Assembly: GCA_010015805.1 (NCBI GenBank)
Contig: ML978125.1
Span: forward strand, 2,294,001-2,358,000
Length of the DNA: 64,000 bases
Direction of reading: 5' to 3'
From: Rhizodiscina lignyota
Lineage: Eukaryota; Ascomycota; Dothideomycetes; Aulographales; Rhizodiscinaceae
Below the pieces are notes generated by a model that ran no database searches, was not told the DNA's origin, and saw nothing but the letters and a program-made list of their open reading frames with translations. Shown here piece after piece: positions 44,177-56,633 of the stretch; the stretch's first letter is position 1; every line of letters begins with the position of its first letter. The position numbers were made by a program, and so were the translations under genes.

Positions 44177-45404
44177 CTGCCTAAGGCGGCTCCGCCTGGG
44201 TACAAGTCTTCCTTGCGGAACTCCACTTCCTGCGTCCGTGTTCCTTTTGTAAATATAGGGATAGCAGCAGAAGAGGCATATAGGCGCAAGCACGATGTTT
44301 CATTTGCCCGTTCTAGTCTCAGCTGAACCTTCTCCATACTCCATGCTGACAGTGAATCGCGCGTGCCGAGCTTCCGCGATACCGAGCTCGTATAGTTAAA
44401 ACTTAAGTACTAAGTATACACAGTCAAGCACTCAAGCACATAATTTTGCAGCCAGCTGCAAATACCAATCCCATCGAGACGCAGAGATCAGCCATCACGA
44501 CATTAGAATATTGAAACTTAGACGTGGAAACACTGTTCCTGGCCCAGTAGCAACGCCTCCTTCATGAAATACAACGTCGTCTCTCGGACCACTTCAACTA
44601 TGTAGCCCAGTGCTCTTACCATTCGAAGAAACCTATGTAAATTGCGTTGATGCACTTCTGCTGACTTTCTTCTCATTACAATCTCAATGCATAAACCTGT
44701 GTGCATATTTAACAACACTCGAACGTGGCTATCCCCGAATCAAGTCAATACCTGCGCACCGTTCTCCCGGGACGTGAAGATAGGTTTGTCCCTAAACATT
44801 TCGAAGCCTCTGCGCTGATGGTGCCTTGCCTGAACAGCATTCTTTCAGGCAGGAAACAAGCTTGCGTCTAGTGTTACGCTGGTTGAATACAATCACCTCT
44901 CAATTGAACCGAGGCTCGCACGTCATTCAAGGGAAAAGTGAATACGGCTACTTGTCTGATTGATTGATGCTGGCGCGACTCTCTTGCCAGAGCTGAATGA
45001 GCTTCTGTCAATGCGGGCTTAACCATCACTGACAAACTGCCAGAATACGAGCTCTACCATATCGATGCTACGCTCGCGGATAGGTGGCACAATCCTTGAT
45101 TGCAGTATTTCGCCTGAATTATTTGGTTTCCGTACCGAGGGTGTAACACATAGGCTCACTCCACTGACATGTAAACCGTATTTCCGAACACAGTGCAACC
45201 TTCGCAGAAGATTACTGTGCACGCGTCAAAACGTGCAGAGACGAGGATCTTGCAATTCTCATAGCGAATCGAGATTGACATTACGTTTGTACAATGACTA
45301 CCGTACAAAACACAACGCCCGCGCTGGCAAGACTGAGGCATACTCTCATGATAATAATACCCAACCACAGAACGCCTCCATTATGCAAATCATAACAAGT
45401 CATC
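44177..45404. other. intergenic between convergent genes
   Basis: 1.2 kb with only short ORFs (up to 67 codons on the minus strand; longer plus-strand frame at 45065-45538 overlaps the next gene). No feature recognised. Confidence 0.5.
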
Positions 45405-48400
45405 TCACCGAGCGCCAAGCGCACTCTTCCGCAGACCCTGCCTCCTCATGCCTTCTAACTTGCGCATCAAGCTCTCGTGCAGCTTGCGATTTGCCGCCCA
45501 CTCTTGCTGCCTCCGTTTTATGCGAAGGCACGCAATGACGGTTAGGCCGACGGTTTTAAGTCGTGGTCGACGATCGTGGAACGACGAATCTGGCGTTATG
45601 CCCATTTCCTGTATGAGCCTAAGATGCTCTTTGTTGCTATCAAGTCATCAGCAAATATTGCTTTGTTAATACGAATGGCGATTGAGCTTACCAAGCGCCA
45701 AACATCCCAATCTGCATCATAAGCCATCTCTTCTCGTAGCACAGGGCCTCTCTGAAGCCTTCATCCCTCGCACCCTTCGCACGGAGCCATTGGATTTGTC
45801 GCGCAAGGCCCTTGAGCTCTCCTGCATGCTTCCTGTCGCCGTTGATGATTTCGTCGCGGAGGTGAATCAACTCAGTGTCCTTCGTTTGCAGGTCTGCAAG
45901 TTGGAATTGCAATGTCTGTGTCTCTTGTGCCTGCTTTCTGGTAGTAGCTCTGCTGGTCTCCTGGGCTTGTTGCATGGCACGGAGCTTGCGGTCTTTCTCC
46001 TTGAGGAGCGATGCTGTTTCCGCATTCATGGCTTCGATATGAGCCTCTTTTTCTGAAAGCCGGGCGTGTGATGTCTCGAGTTCACGCGTGGTAGTCTTCA
46101 ACAGTGCTTGCAGCCCCTTGAGCTCTTTCGCCTGTCGTTCGAGTCTGCCTGGGGACTGCTTGCCAGCCGCTTGCTGCAAGTCTTGAACCTGCTGCGTCAA
46201 CGACTTGATATTAGATTGCAATGACATTCGTTCTTTGTCCGCAATGTCTAGGTCTCTCTCCAAGCCCTTGAGCTCATCCTTCAAGCTCGCTTTTTCTCTT
46301 TGAATTGTCCGAAAGTCTTTCTCAAGAGGCTCGATCTTGTTGTGCAGGTCGTACGAGCCCTTGATCTCTTTCTCCAACTTCTCAACCTTGGCTTGCAAGT
46401 TATTCCTGGCTCGTTCCGCATCATCGAGACCGCTCTCAAGGACCTGGATTTCATCTTCTAGCATCTGCTTCTCAGCTGCCATCTCGTCTTTGGCCCTTTC
46501 GAGAGCGACAAGCCGTTCATCAGCAAGCTTCTGCGCCTCTTCAAGCTTTCCGTGCGTGGCATTGGCGGTTTCGCGTAGAGCCTCTAAGTGGTGGTCGCGT
46601 TCTCGGACAATGTTTTGCACTGCCTCGAGCTGTGAATCCGGCTCGTTCTCAGTCTGGCGCAGGACCTCAAGCTCCGCAGAACGCTCCCTCAGCGTCGTCT
46701 TGAGTGTCTCAAGTTGTCTTTCCTGATCTGATATTGTTGACCTCGCTGTTTTTAACTCCTCAAGAGCTAACTTTTGTGCATCGGAGGCTTTTTGCAGAGC
46801 TGAAATCTCACGCTCTCGTTCGCTTAGGCTCTCCCGAAGGTGCTCCAGCTCTCGGAGAGCAATATCACGTTCTCCAAGCGTGTCTCGTAGTGAATTTGCT
46901 TCTCTATCCACTGACACCAACTGATCCTTCAACCTTTGCAATTCATCTTGTTGAGATTCAGTGGTGAGGCGAAGACGTGCCGCTTCCTCGGATGATCTCT
47001 GCGCCTGCTTCCTTGAGTCGTCTACTTGGCTTTGGACGTCATTGACTAGGGAAAGTCGAGCTTGAAGGTCACTGATCTCGGCGTCTTTCTCTCTTGTAGT
47101 TCGTCTGAGCTGTTCCCGTGCATCATGGGCGTCTTGTTGTGCGAGCTGAGCCTGATTATCGCTGTTTGACTCAGCCAAACGTAGTCGTGCCTCAAGAGAT
47201 TCGATCTCAGCATCCCTCTCTTGTTGCAGGGACTGGAGTTGCTGGCGCAGTCTGCTTAATTCTGCATCGCGCTCTGAATCATCTGATGTCGCCCGAGTTT
47301 CGGCATCCTGTCTTGCTCGCTCTGAGGCATCAAGTCTTTCCTGGAGTACATTGATAGCCTCGTTGTTCTCCTGGACTGCGGCATCCAGACGGTCCTCAAG
47401 CGCATCGAGCTCGGCATCTTTTTCTTCTGTTATTCTTCTCAGTTCGTCGCGTAAATCTTCAAGCTTATCCGCTTGCTCTTGTATTATCCTGTCTCTCTCT
47501 GCCAGCTCCTCGGCCTCAGCATCGCCGGAATCTTTGTTTGCCTGCAAATCTTGTATTTCTTCCTCTTTCTGCTCAAGCAAATCATCTTTGTCTCGAAGCT
47601 CCATCTCCGCATCCTCTAACTCGCCTCTCAACCTCTTAACTTCTTCCTCAGCATCTGCGGCTTGATCGAGCTTCTCTTGCAACGCCCGCAATTGAGCCTC
47701 GCGCTCTTCCGCCCCACGTCGCAACTCTTCCATCTCTTCCTGCATCGTCTCGCTAACATGCCTGCGTTTGACCTTATCCGCATAGTCCAGCAACTGTTGC
47801 CTGTACTGCTCCACCTCTTGATCAGCGCTTTTGAGGCTCTTCTGACACTTCTTGAGCTCTCTCTCGAGCAGCATCTTGTTCGATTTGAGCTCGCTGTTCT
47901 CGCGTATGGCGATTTGGCTGGCTTCTGGTCCGGTCTTCTGGAGATTCTCCTCGAGGAAATGGATTTTGAGCTTCAGGCCGAAATTTTCCTTGTCGATTTG
48001 TTCTAGCCTCTGCAAATAAGTTAGACAGATGACATGTAAAGTCCACCTATATTACTCACCAACTCCTGTTCCTTCAATGTGAGAACGTTCCCACTCTCAA
48101 GGACACCGCCCTCGCCAAGCTTCGGCAACGCCAGCGGCGTAGATAAATCAACGCTGCTGCTCGCGACTGGTGCAATCGGGGTCCCTTCACCGTCTACCAC
48201 AGAACTGCTAGAAAGTTCGCTCGGCTCAGGTAGTGGCGTTCCGTCAAGCTTGAACCCAGGCTTGAGCGCCGCAGGTGTCCGTAATCCATTCTCCTTAGCG
48301 TCATTGTTGTCTACAGCCTGTTTCCAACGATTGTGCGTCGCGCTCTTAAGAAGAGGGGTGAATTCGGTCTTGCCAGATGGGTTCTTTCGCTCGCCGAGCG

Positions 48401-48599
48401 GATGTCGCACGCGTGGTGTCGCTAATATTTGCGCCGTTCCGGCGCCATTGAGCGCTCTCATATGCCGGAGAAGATCATCTTGGCCTTTTATCGGGGACAT
48501 GAAAGATGGTATCTGTGAGAGTGAGACATTGAAGTTTGTCTTCTCGACTTGAGAGTAGTCTGCCTCGGTCTGCGGCGATGAGAGAAAAGGTGCCGGCAT
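45405..48599 (-). CDS. microtubule-organising coiled-coil protein (CM1 + PACT-like; ApsB/Mto1/Pcp1 type)
   Basis: Three exons, 48060-48599, 45692-48009 and 45405-45636, with introns of 50 and 55 nt, give 1029 residues. The start is the ATG at 48599 (MPAPFLSSPQTEADYSQ). The first junction rebuilds LTLKEQELRLEQIDKENFGL, the core of the Cnn_1N/CM1 motif that binds and activates the gamma-tubulin complex; KIHFLEENLQK follows.  Roughly residues 200-900 are an almost unbroken coiled coil. The C-terminus (LARQIQWLRAKGARDEGFRE, then the spliced MFGACNKEHLRLIQEMGI) is PACT-like. CM1 plus such a tail marks spindle-pole-body or septal MTOC adaptors. The length is close to Aspergillus nidulans ApsB (about 1050, from memory), but a PcpA/Pcp1 identity is not excluded. 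Confidence 0.87.
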
Positions 48600-49244
48600 C
48601 GTGACGCGAAACAAATATACAATGTCAAGTCATGTACATGAGAAAGAATGTGTGAATTCTTTCGAGGTTGCAGAGGTCGCAATTTGTCGAAAGGTCCAAG
48701 GTGCAGTTGCTTGGTCGCGTATGAGGTTTGTTTACGGTTGATGTTTACGGTGGTCAAAGCTCCTGCATGCCAAGTCTCCGGGGCTCCACCCTGGAGGTGA
48801 CGAAATAGTTGACGTTGACGGATGCTGAAAAGTTTCTGAACGACCGAGTTTAGCTCTTCAGCTTACGCGAGAGCAGCCTTGAAAGCTTAAAGCTATATGA
48901 CTTGGCTAGGTTTTATCACATTTGTACATCTTTAATAAACTTAGTTTATCTTTACTTAAGTCGTTGAACACTTCAATATCTCGGTGTATTTTAGCTATGC
49001 ACCGACTTTTTTGTCATGATCGAGCCACTCAACCCTTGCAAAAGGATTCTGGCTATTTTAGGAAGTGGTGACGCCTGTTCTGTTTCTTCTTCGTGGTGTT
49101 CAATCGGGGCGAAATTCAACTTCTAGCAAAACGCATTGGCTGCATTACCGGGACGTTGTTTAGACATCCCCCTCAGCCTTGGCCACTTTATATAGCATCT
49201 CGGCCATGTTCGTAGGTTACTTTGGAGAACGAACGAGGCAAGGC
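48600..49244. other. intergenic
   Basis: 5' flank of the MTOC gene, then AT-rich sequence (about 48900-49020). No gene seen. Confidence 0.5.
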
Positions 49245-49870
49245 CTGAATGTGCTCTTCAATGGCTTGATCGGCGCAAACCACGTTCTCTATTATCGTGG
49301 TGTTATTGAGCTATGGCCATATCTCTAGATGGGAGTGTAGTTGATTCATCTTTAAAACTAGGCTGGTCTAATCGATATACCCACTCCGAGGTTAATAAAC
49401 GCTCCCCCGTTGTGAATTGCGTTGTTCACAGTCATTCGGCGGACGTACTTCCTTACACTGTAGCGGAAGTCCACTACGTCTAACGATCCACATGGCTGGA
49501 TTCCTGGGTGAGTAGAATAAGTTTTAAATTGGTTCCTGGCTTAACTGCATAGGTTGGTTCGTTCCCGTCTGGATGCCGCGCTATTCCGTTGGGGAACAGC
49601 AGGATCTCCTTGTTCGAACGGCAGCACTGGGGGAGTCATTTTCCCTTGAGTTCTCGAACAGTGCACGAAAGTCCATTCAGTTGTCCTCATGCGTCATCAT
49701 GGGTTTGCTGTGGCGGATAGGGGCATGGAAGAAGCCGTATATCAAGCGATATACACACAGGACGCGGCAAAAGCCCAAACGAATGCTCTATCCCTCAGTA
49801 GCAATGGACATGAACCACAGAAGATCACTGCACTTCATGAACCATACTACAGCTGTAAAGGACACATAGG
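49245..49870 (+). pseudogene. decayed class II aldolase/adducin-domain gene
   Basis: Plus-strand pieces in shifting frames follow the order of fungal class II aldolase-domain proteins: GLIGANHVLYYRGV (about 49270), a YGHIS remnant (49311), RYTHSEVNKRSPVVNCVVHSH (about 49373-49435, split here as RYTHSEV and VVNCVVHSH), ADVLPY, MAGFLG at 49493, GEQQDLLVRTAALG (about 49588), VVLMRHHGFAV (about 49681) and AIYTQDAAKAQTNAL. A recognisable intron (GTGAGT donor, CTTAAC branch, CATAG acceptor) still interrupts MAGFLG. The segment expected between GHIS and the THSE block is largely deleted, several frame changes and stops are present, and the C-terminus is missing. Intact relatives are zinc-dependent aldolase/epimerase-like enzymes. 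Confidence 0.7.
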
Positions 49871-51146
49871 ATACATACTATTCGGCATAGCATGCAGCGG
49901 CCGTGGCGACTATGAGTAAGAGAAGTCGAGCAGAGCAATTTATATGACAATGAATTTAGGGCATAAATTTGATATGTACGAGTGTGATAGTTTTTGCCTA
50001 AACTTGTGTTAGGGTCGACAAAAAGTTGGCCGCAGCTTTCAATGCACCAAATAGCTATATTATTGCTGTGAACACTCACTCCGTAGAAGGTTAAAAGAAG
50101 CTTGCAGAGATAGGCTCACTTACCTTGAAGTGTTAGAGCCGCTTACCTTTAGGCTTTCCAGCTCGCCTGACAGCTAACATTTTTGTCCTCTGAGCTTATG
50201 TATAAGGTATAGACGAAAATTAAAGCAAAAAGTATGTCGGAGCATGATTTGGCTCCGGCTGAGGAAACTCTGTGCCTTCCGCTCATCTCCCACCGAGTTC
50301 CAAATGATAACTTGAATGAAGATGATCCCCCCTCCCATGGCGTCCATTCTCTTGAGCTAATCGAGCCAGTCTAGGAGATAATTGGGAGCCAAATGGATGT
50401 GTCGGCAGCTGCTTTGAAGACGATTTAAGGCCGACATCCCAGCTTGAAATTGTGGATCTCGCCAGCATTTTCACCAACAACACCGCTCCTGTAACACACC
50501 ACCTTGCCTCTGAATCCTATTTCCCCGCTTGATTTTGATTTCATCAACTTTATCCGGCAATGCTTCGCAATAGCTTCGATAGTTGGCTTCCAAGCGATGC
50601 AAAGAAACCGAGGAACTCCAACATACGCGATGTTCAAGTGCACTGCCGCCCTCCCTCTCAGCGCTTCCCCGCCTGTTCGTGCGATCCTTCAAGGCCGGCG
50701 ACTGTATCCGTTGACCTGCTTAATTAGATCATACAACCCCGAAGCACGGAAAGTAGCGTATGGCGGCGTGGCCCTGCCCATCCTACCTGCGTACTTGACG
50801 GCAGCTAACAAGATCGACTAAGGACGCGGGAAATCGTCATTGCATCGGCATGATGCGAAGGAATCTTTAGACATCGCTCTGGCGGGAACGCGTCCCTGCC
50901 TCTGAAACCCCCGCACCATGCAGCCAAGGCTGGATATATTATTAACATGGTGTATAGTGTTCTTCGCAGTGCAAATGACGGATGATGGTGCGTGTTCGTG
51001 CACAGTGGTGGAGGTCCCGGATCCACAGCGCGCTGTTCGAGGCGGAGGTGAGTATACGAACGAGAAGTGGTATATATCCCGAATCCACCCTCTTATCTCT
51101 TATTTTGAGTGAGTATACCAGTCTCGTATGCTGTTTTGAATCCAAA
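49871..51146. other. intergenic
   Basis: Between the aldolase relic and the carboxylesterase. Short ORFs on both strands around 50300-50820 could not be assigned. Nothing else seen. Confidence 0.45.
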
Positions 51147-52940
51147 ATGATGTTTATGATTTGTTCTTTTCTGCTCTTAACCGTGTTCTGCAACCATATC
51201 GGTGCTTCGCCTGCGAAGTCTGGTTTACCAATTGTTGATCTTGGCTACGAGCTACACCAAGCAAATTCTTATAATGTAAAGTCAAGAGGAGTGAACGTTG
51301 TCTCGTACCTGTCTTATTTGCATTAGGTGTCCGGGAGCTTTTACAACTTCTCAAACATCCGATATGCGGCTCCGCCACTTGGTCCATTAAGATTCGCTGC
51401 TCCCCAGCCTCCTCCCATAGATCGGTCACAGATACAGACTGGAAGTACTGGGAGAATATGTCCTCAAGCCGGGCCCTCATGGGAAGCGATCCAGGGCTCT
51501 TTTGTCTCGGCATACTTGACTGGTAGACCGTTCAATGCCTCTGCAGTGTCTTCCAGCAACACAGGAGGCTCTTCGATGCCATCTCTAGATCCTCGTACGA
51601 CTGAAGACTGCCTATTTCTTGACATATTAGTCCCGAAAAAGATCCTCGATGGCGTCAGACGTCAACATTATGGCCGCCCAACACTTGCACCAGTCATGGT
51701 TTGGATCTACGGCGGGGGCTACACCGCTGGTGAAAAGTCAACTTACGACGGCGCTCCATTCCTCCGCACGAGCGATAATGGGGTCATCTACGTGGCAATA
51801 AACTACCGGTTAGGTGCCTTCGGATGGTCATCTGGACCTACCTTCCAGTCTGAAGGTGGGACGGCAAATGCGGGGCTTCGTGATCAGAGGTTTGCCCTTG
51901 AATGGGTTCAAAGGTATATCCACCTGTTTGGGGGCGACAGGGACAGGGTCATGATCTTCGGTGAGTCGGCCGGAGGTGGCTCTGTCATGCATCAGGTCAC
52001 TGTATGTCTCCCAACATTTCTCATCCTTGAATGTTGCAGATGAGTGTGTGTGCTGACGATGAATTAGGCATACGGAGGAGAAAGGGGTCCAGTGCCCTTT
52101 CAAGCTGCTCTTCCGCAGTCTCCTGGCTTTCTTCCAGTCGTCTCAGCTGCAAAGCAGGAGCGTACCTACAAGGGCTACCTTGAACTGCTGAAGGTGAATA
52201 CGATTGAGGAGGCTCGGCAGTTGCCCTCGAGCGCACTCATTACTGCAAATCTAATCCAGGTTGCGAGCTCGCCCTACGGTCAATTCACCTACGGACCCGT
52301 CGTCGATGGAGTTTTCGTGCCCGCTCTTCCTGGTCAGCTCTTGTCGTATGGAGCGTTTGACTCTCGCGTTCGAATCATGACTGGCCATAATGCTGACGAA
52401 GGACTCGATTTCACTCCTTATTATATTCAGAATGACACAGCAGCCCGTGATAATCTTGAAATTTCACTTCCTGATATCTCGAAAGAATCGCTGGATTTTG
52501 TGCTGGATACTCTCTACCCTCCTGTGTACGATGGCAGTCTGGGATACCACGATCAAATAGCACGAGTGGCATTGCAAACATCTGAATTATCATTCACATG
52601 TAACGACAATTATTTGGCTCGAGCGTTCAAGAACCGGACGTACGCTTACAAGTTCTCAATGCCGCCCGCTCTTCACGGCCAAGACGTTCCGTACACTTTC
52701 GACAATGGTGGGGGTACGAGCAGCGGCGTCCAGAGTGTGACAGTTGCACATATCATGCAGGAATTCATCACCAGCTTTGCAATCACCGGACATCCAAGTA
52801 GCCCGACATGGGGCCAGCAGTTCCCAGAGTATGGTTCCGAGGCGAACATTGTCAACTTGAATGTGACGAGCATCACGGTAGAGAAGGACGATACGGCAAA
52901 TCCGAGATGCTACTGGTGGCAGAAGGGCTTATTTTATTAG
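51147..52940 (+). CDS. secreted type-B carboxylesterase/lipase
   Basis: Three exons, 51147-51275, 51327-52001 and 52068-52940, with introns of 51 and 66 nt, give 558 residues. Signal peptide MMFMICSFLLLTVFC (a second ATG follows directly). Family blocks in order: NIRYAAPPLGPLRFAAP, TTEDCLFLDILVP, the oxyanion hole WIYGGGY near residue 172, VIYVAINYRLGAFGW, GLRDQRFALEWVQ and the nucleophile GESAGGGS with Ser near 257. The acidic residue of the triad is probably in the NADEGLDF block, and the His in the C-terminal region. Hydrolyses carboxylic esters; natural substrate unknown. In contrast to the esterase at 26.0-27.5 kb, all catalytic regions are present. The two are distant paralogues. Confidence 0.9.
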
Positions 52941-55218
52941 CCAGATCGCAAACCAATATGATTATATTGCTCAGAATCAGCAGAGGTTCGACGCTGGCCG
53001 TCGTTATCGTTAAGTCGTTGAAGTCACAGCCCCGCCCTAACCGCCAGGTTAATGTCCACGTTTGGGCGGCAAGGACCGAACCGAAAGGTTGCCACAGTAA
53101 GTTGAGGCTTAAAACTAACCGAGCGGCTTCTGGAGCACCGAAGAAATGATTCGAGCGAGTGTGATAAGCTTCGCGAATTTTCACGGTGCTGTTCCAAGTC
53201 GTCCCCGAAAACCAACGTGAACCTAGGCGCTGAGCAGGCGTACTTCAACCGGGCAAATTCCAGCGCCGCAAAAAACCCAAGGAGAAGGTAACAACCACTT
53301 TGCAGCTGGAAATTGCCCATTAAGGCCAGAGTAAGAGGAGGACTGCGATGAGGTGCCTCTTAACTGCCAGCACTGAAGGCGGGACGTTACGAGTCAGTCA
53401 CTTATTGTGGATCGCTAGCCCAAATGGGAATAGTGCCTGAGCACCAAGGGTACCCGAACTCTCTCTCTTTTTACCTCTCACCTTCCAGATTTTGTATTGC
53501 ATGGCATGTTTACATGGGCTAGAGCTCGCCAAACCTGATGAAATAATGATTTCTATATAAAATTGTCCCAGTGAGCTTTCAGAGTTTAATTTCATTCAAG
53601 CGTGAGTTCATTCGTACACATAGATCCCATGATCGTGAACTCATGCGCCTCATTCATGGATCATTTTCACCCTACAGCTCTTTTCTCCATACGTCTGCTC
53701 ATTTTTGTCTTCCGTAGACGAATAGGATATGCCTTGCAGGCGCCAATGCCATTACGAGAGACCTATGTCGCTTGTTCCGGCCTTCTGGAACACGACGGGA
53801 GCGCTGCGGATCGATGTATGATAGGCCATGCGCATTCGTACGGCACAGCCATCTCAACATTGGGCGCTCACGATGACCTCGGAGTTGTTCTTGACTTCAT
53901 CTCACGCACGATCATCGAAAAACTGTCATGTCAATCCAGAATCTTAATGCGCTGGACTGTGCCTTCTTCAGCAAGAGACAATTTGATACAACGCTTGAAA
54001 AAGTTCCCGCGAGTCTAGCTCAGGCGCTGCTGTCGAAGCGACTTGTCGCTTTGATAGGATGATGCCGATTAAATCACCTTTAGGTCCCCAAATTTGAACA
54101 TTCTTGGCCATACATGCGACGGCTGACGCAGTCCTGCATATCACTCAGCGCTCATACCGGCCGAGCAACCTAATGGAGATTTGCAGATACTGGAAGTTCC
54201 CCCCACCAACTTCTCGAGCAGGTCTTGCGATGCACTCTCTCCATCATGGGGGACCCACTGCTTCGTCTCATTCGTAGCCTGATTGCGAACCGTTAGCAGG
54301 GGTGGATGAAGAAACATCTGACTCGCGGGAAGAGCTGCCCTCCACACTCAGCTGCACTGTGAAGGATGCTTAATGATCCTGGCTTCAATGCCACCTGCTT
54401 CATTCTCTTCCGGCAAGTGCAATTGAGGAACAATGGGGTTGAGGTCGAAGCTAGCTTGCGCAAAGCCGCAGCGCTCAATATCAAGATTGAGGAAGAGTCC
54501 AGTGATTCCCATCCAGCTGTCCAGCAACCACGCACATCTCATCCATCCGGCGATTGGCAAGAACAGTCTTCAATTTCAAATCATCTCGCTCTGGAGGCTG
54601 ATGCCAGTGTACGGAGTTTGCCAGGCTTCAAACTCCCGTTGATGAGGCTCAACCACTGATAAATGCGCGGCCTTTTATCCCGGAGGCTTGCATATCACTT
54701 GGGGGCGATGCACCGGCTGCAACGGCGCCTTAACAGTAAATTCACGAACATGGAGCACGATCTGCTGATGGAACTGCCCAAAGGTGGCGTGTTCTATGCC
54801 CTCTGAATGGATATCATGCTTGTTTTCCTTTGAGCGGGACAACGTGTTCCCCTCATGACTGCTACCTTTATCAGGACCTAAGCTTACCATTGGATGAACT
54901 GTCATCCAAAGCCGCCAGCATCCTATCCTCTGCATTCTCTTCATTTCCTCTATAAAAAGAGTCGAGCATTCCCACTTCCTCAAGCGTCGTCAGTTCAGAC
55001 CATCTTCATCATCTTATCTACAAGTCTTGCGCTCGAATAGCTTTTACGAACCCTTGGCCGACTCCACATTGTCCGCATTACGAGTGAGCCAGTGAAAGAA
55101 AGAAAAGTCCCTCCGAGACTATCCTGTGCGCGAATCTATCCCACTCAACTAAGGTATCATGCTAACGTCCATCTATGTTTAGTACTCGAACCTACCACTT
55201 GTGCCTTAGTCCAGAACT
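52941..55218. other. 2.3 kb gene-poor gap
   Basis: Open frames occur at 53602-54018 and 54366-54659 (plus) and opposite them on the minus strand, but none shows a family motif, and both strands are open at the same places. No gene supported. The right end carries the promoter and leader of the small zinc-finger gene. Confidence 0.4.
54951..54960 (+). promoter_or_regulatory. TATA-like box of the small zinc-finger gene
   Basis: TATAAAAAGA about 268 bp before the ATG at 55219. A likely leader intron (55084-55182: GTGAGC donor, GCTAAC branch, TTTAG acceptor) lies between, which would bring the box to a normal distance in the spliced transcript. Confidence 0.4.
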
Positions 55219-55413
55219 ATGGCTTATTCTGCCTTCATAGCTCCAGGCAATGAGTCTAACCAGAATCGTGGAACTGGGGCCACGGTCGTTCCAGATTTTG
55301 ACTGGCAATGTGGCGTTTGCAAAGAACGAAATCCAGCCTACGAAACGGTTTGCAAAGGGACAGGTTGCGGCCATGTTTTCTGCAAGGTAAATTGCAAGAG
55401 ATACTACGACTAG
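55219..55413 (+). CDS. small zinc-finger protein, 64 residues
   Basis: Reads MAYSAFIAPGNESNQN, then DFDWQCGVCKERNPAYE and TVCKGTGCGHVFC. The W-x-C-x2-C start followed by two more Cys pairs looks like a small RanBP2-type or ribbon-type zinc module. A TATA-like box and a leader intron upstream support transcription. A GTAAAT donor sits after FCK (55389), so the true C-terminus may be spliced to CRFGYRGE instead of ending KRYYD. No known function; similar short Cys-rich proteins occur in many filamentous fungi as unnamed families. Confidence 0.5.
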   Translation: MAYSAFIAPGNESNQNRGTGATVVPDFDWQCGVCKERNPAYETVCKGTGCGHVFCKVNCKRYYD

Positions 55414-56633
55414 ATAAGAGTCTCGTGGTCGGACTCGACGTCACTTCGTTCGACAGTGCCGTTTCGGATACAGAGGAGAGTGAACACGGAATAAGCACAA
55501 TGGCGGTATTTTGAGAGCACAGCGGGGCGGGTGTCTGATTGATCTCAATGATCCACTCATTAAGGCTCTTGAGTCTTTTGTTGGGTTCTACCAGTGGAAG
55601 GCTCTCTCGTTCATGGGCCCTCTATCACATCACAATCCTTTTAGCAACTACTAAATTCACAATCACAATCATTTATCCACCGCCATGTTCCAACATCTTT
55701 TGCTTTGTTCAAGGCCTGTTCGATGGAGTTCCGCAGCCTCATGCCTCATGCCTCAAATCTCAAGATATCGCTCAATTGACAGAACTAGTAGGACACGCAC
55801 ATCAAGGCAAAGGACTGTGCCACTGACAACGCCACAGCGGTTCACGGAGACAGTGTCTCAGACCTGACCCATTATGCAACCTACGAACGCCTTCTAATCC
55901 CTTTGTCAATGGTTCGCAGCCATCACATATCGCTCATGCGACCAGATCAAAGACCTCTTTCACCGCGCCGGCCTTTGCCGTCAGAGAGCCGTCCATATCA
56001 CATCGTCATCGCTTGCACTCTCGCTGTGCCTCCCATTTCACAATTCATGGCCGAGCTCAAGCGCTCGGAAGTCTTTCCTCAACTGTAGACACATTACACA
56101 ATCGTGGTGGGGAACATTGCTTGATTGAGACACAAACTGCTAGCCTCCATCACGCCATTGTGAATGGCTCTGACTATGTCAATGTCTTGGAGCCGTGGGA
56201 ATTATCTATGTCCGTGTATCTCCAACGACAGCTGTAGTCTCCGGCTTTATAGGTGTCTGATAGGGCGCGGTGCTTTGACAGCGCCAACCACAAGTGCATG
56301 AACTTTCACATCAAATGAATATCGTCACCTCTGGCACCTCCACTGCTCTGCTGGTTGTGGCTGTAACTTTCTCCTTTCGCCGTGCAGACTCAGGGACTGA
56401 TCCAATCTTCTCACCTAAGGCACAGCTATGCACCGTGCCACAGCCCTCGCTAGAATCACAACCCCCTCACAGCAGAGCTTGGTTTAGACAGATACTCAAC
56501 AACCTACGGGCGTCGCCATCGTGCTTTCAGAATCATAAATTTTCGAGTCTGATCGCTGATAAAGTCTCGCATTCTCTTTGTTAACAAATTACACCTCGTT
56601 TGCAAAACGGTCGATTGGTCTTCACACTAGCAT
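55414..56633. other. intergenic
   Basis: Short ORFs only (for example 56294-56584 plus), without motifs. No gene supported. Confidence 0.45.

Noticed and set aside
48600-51146. Possible transposable element in the AT-rich gap
   Set aside because: No terminal repeats, transposase or reverse transcriptase motifs; the coding-like part is a class II aldolase relic.
53602-54018. 138-codon plus-strand ORF
   Set aside because: No recognisable motif or splice context and unusual composition; insufficient to call a gene.
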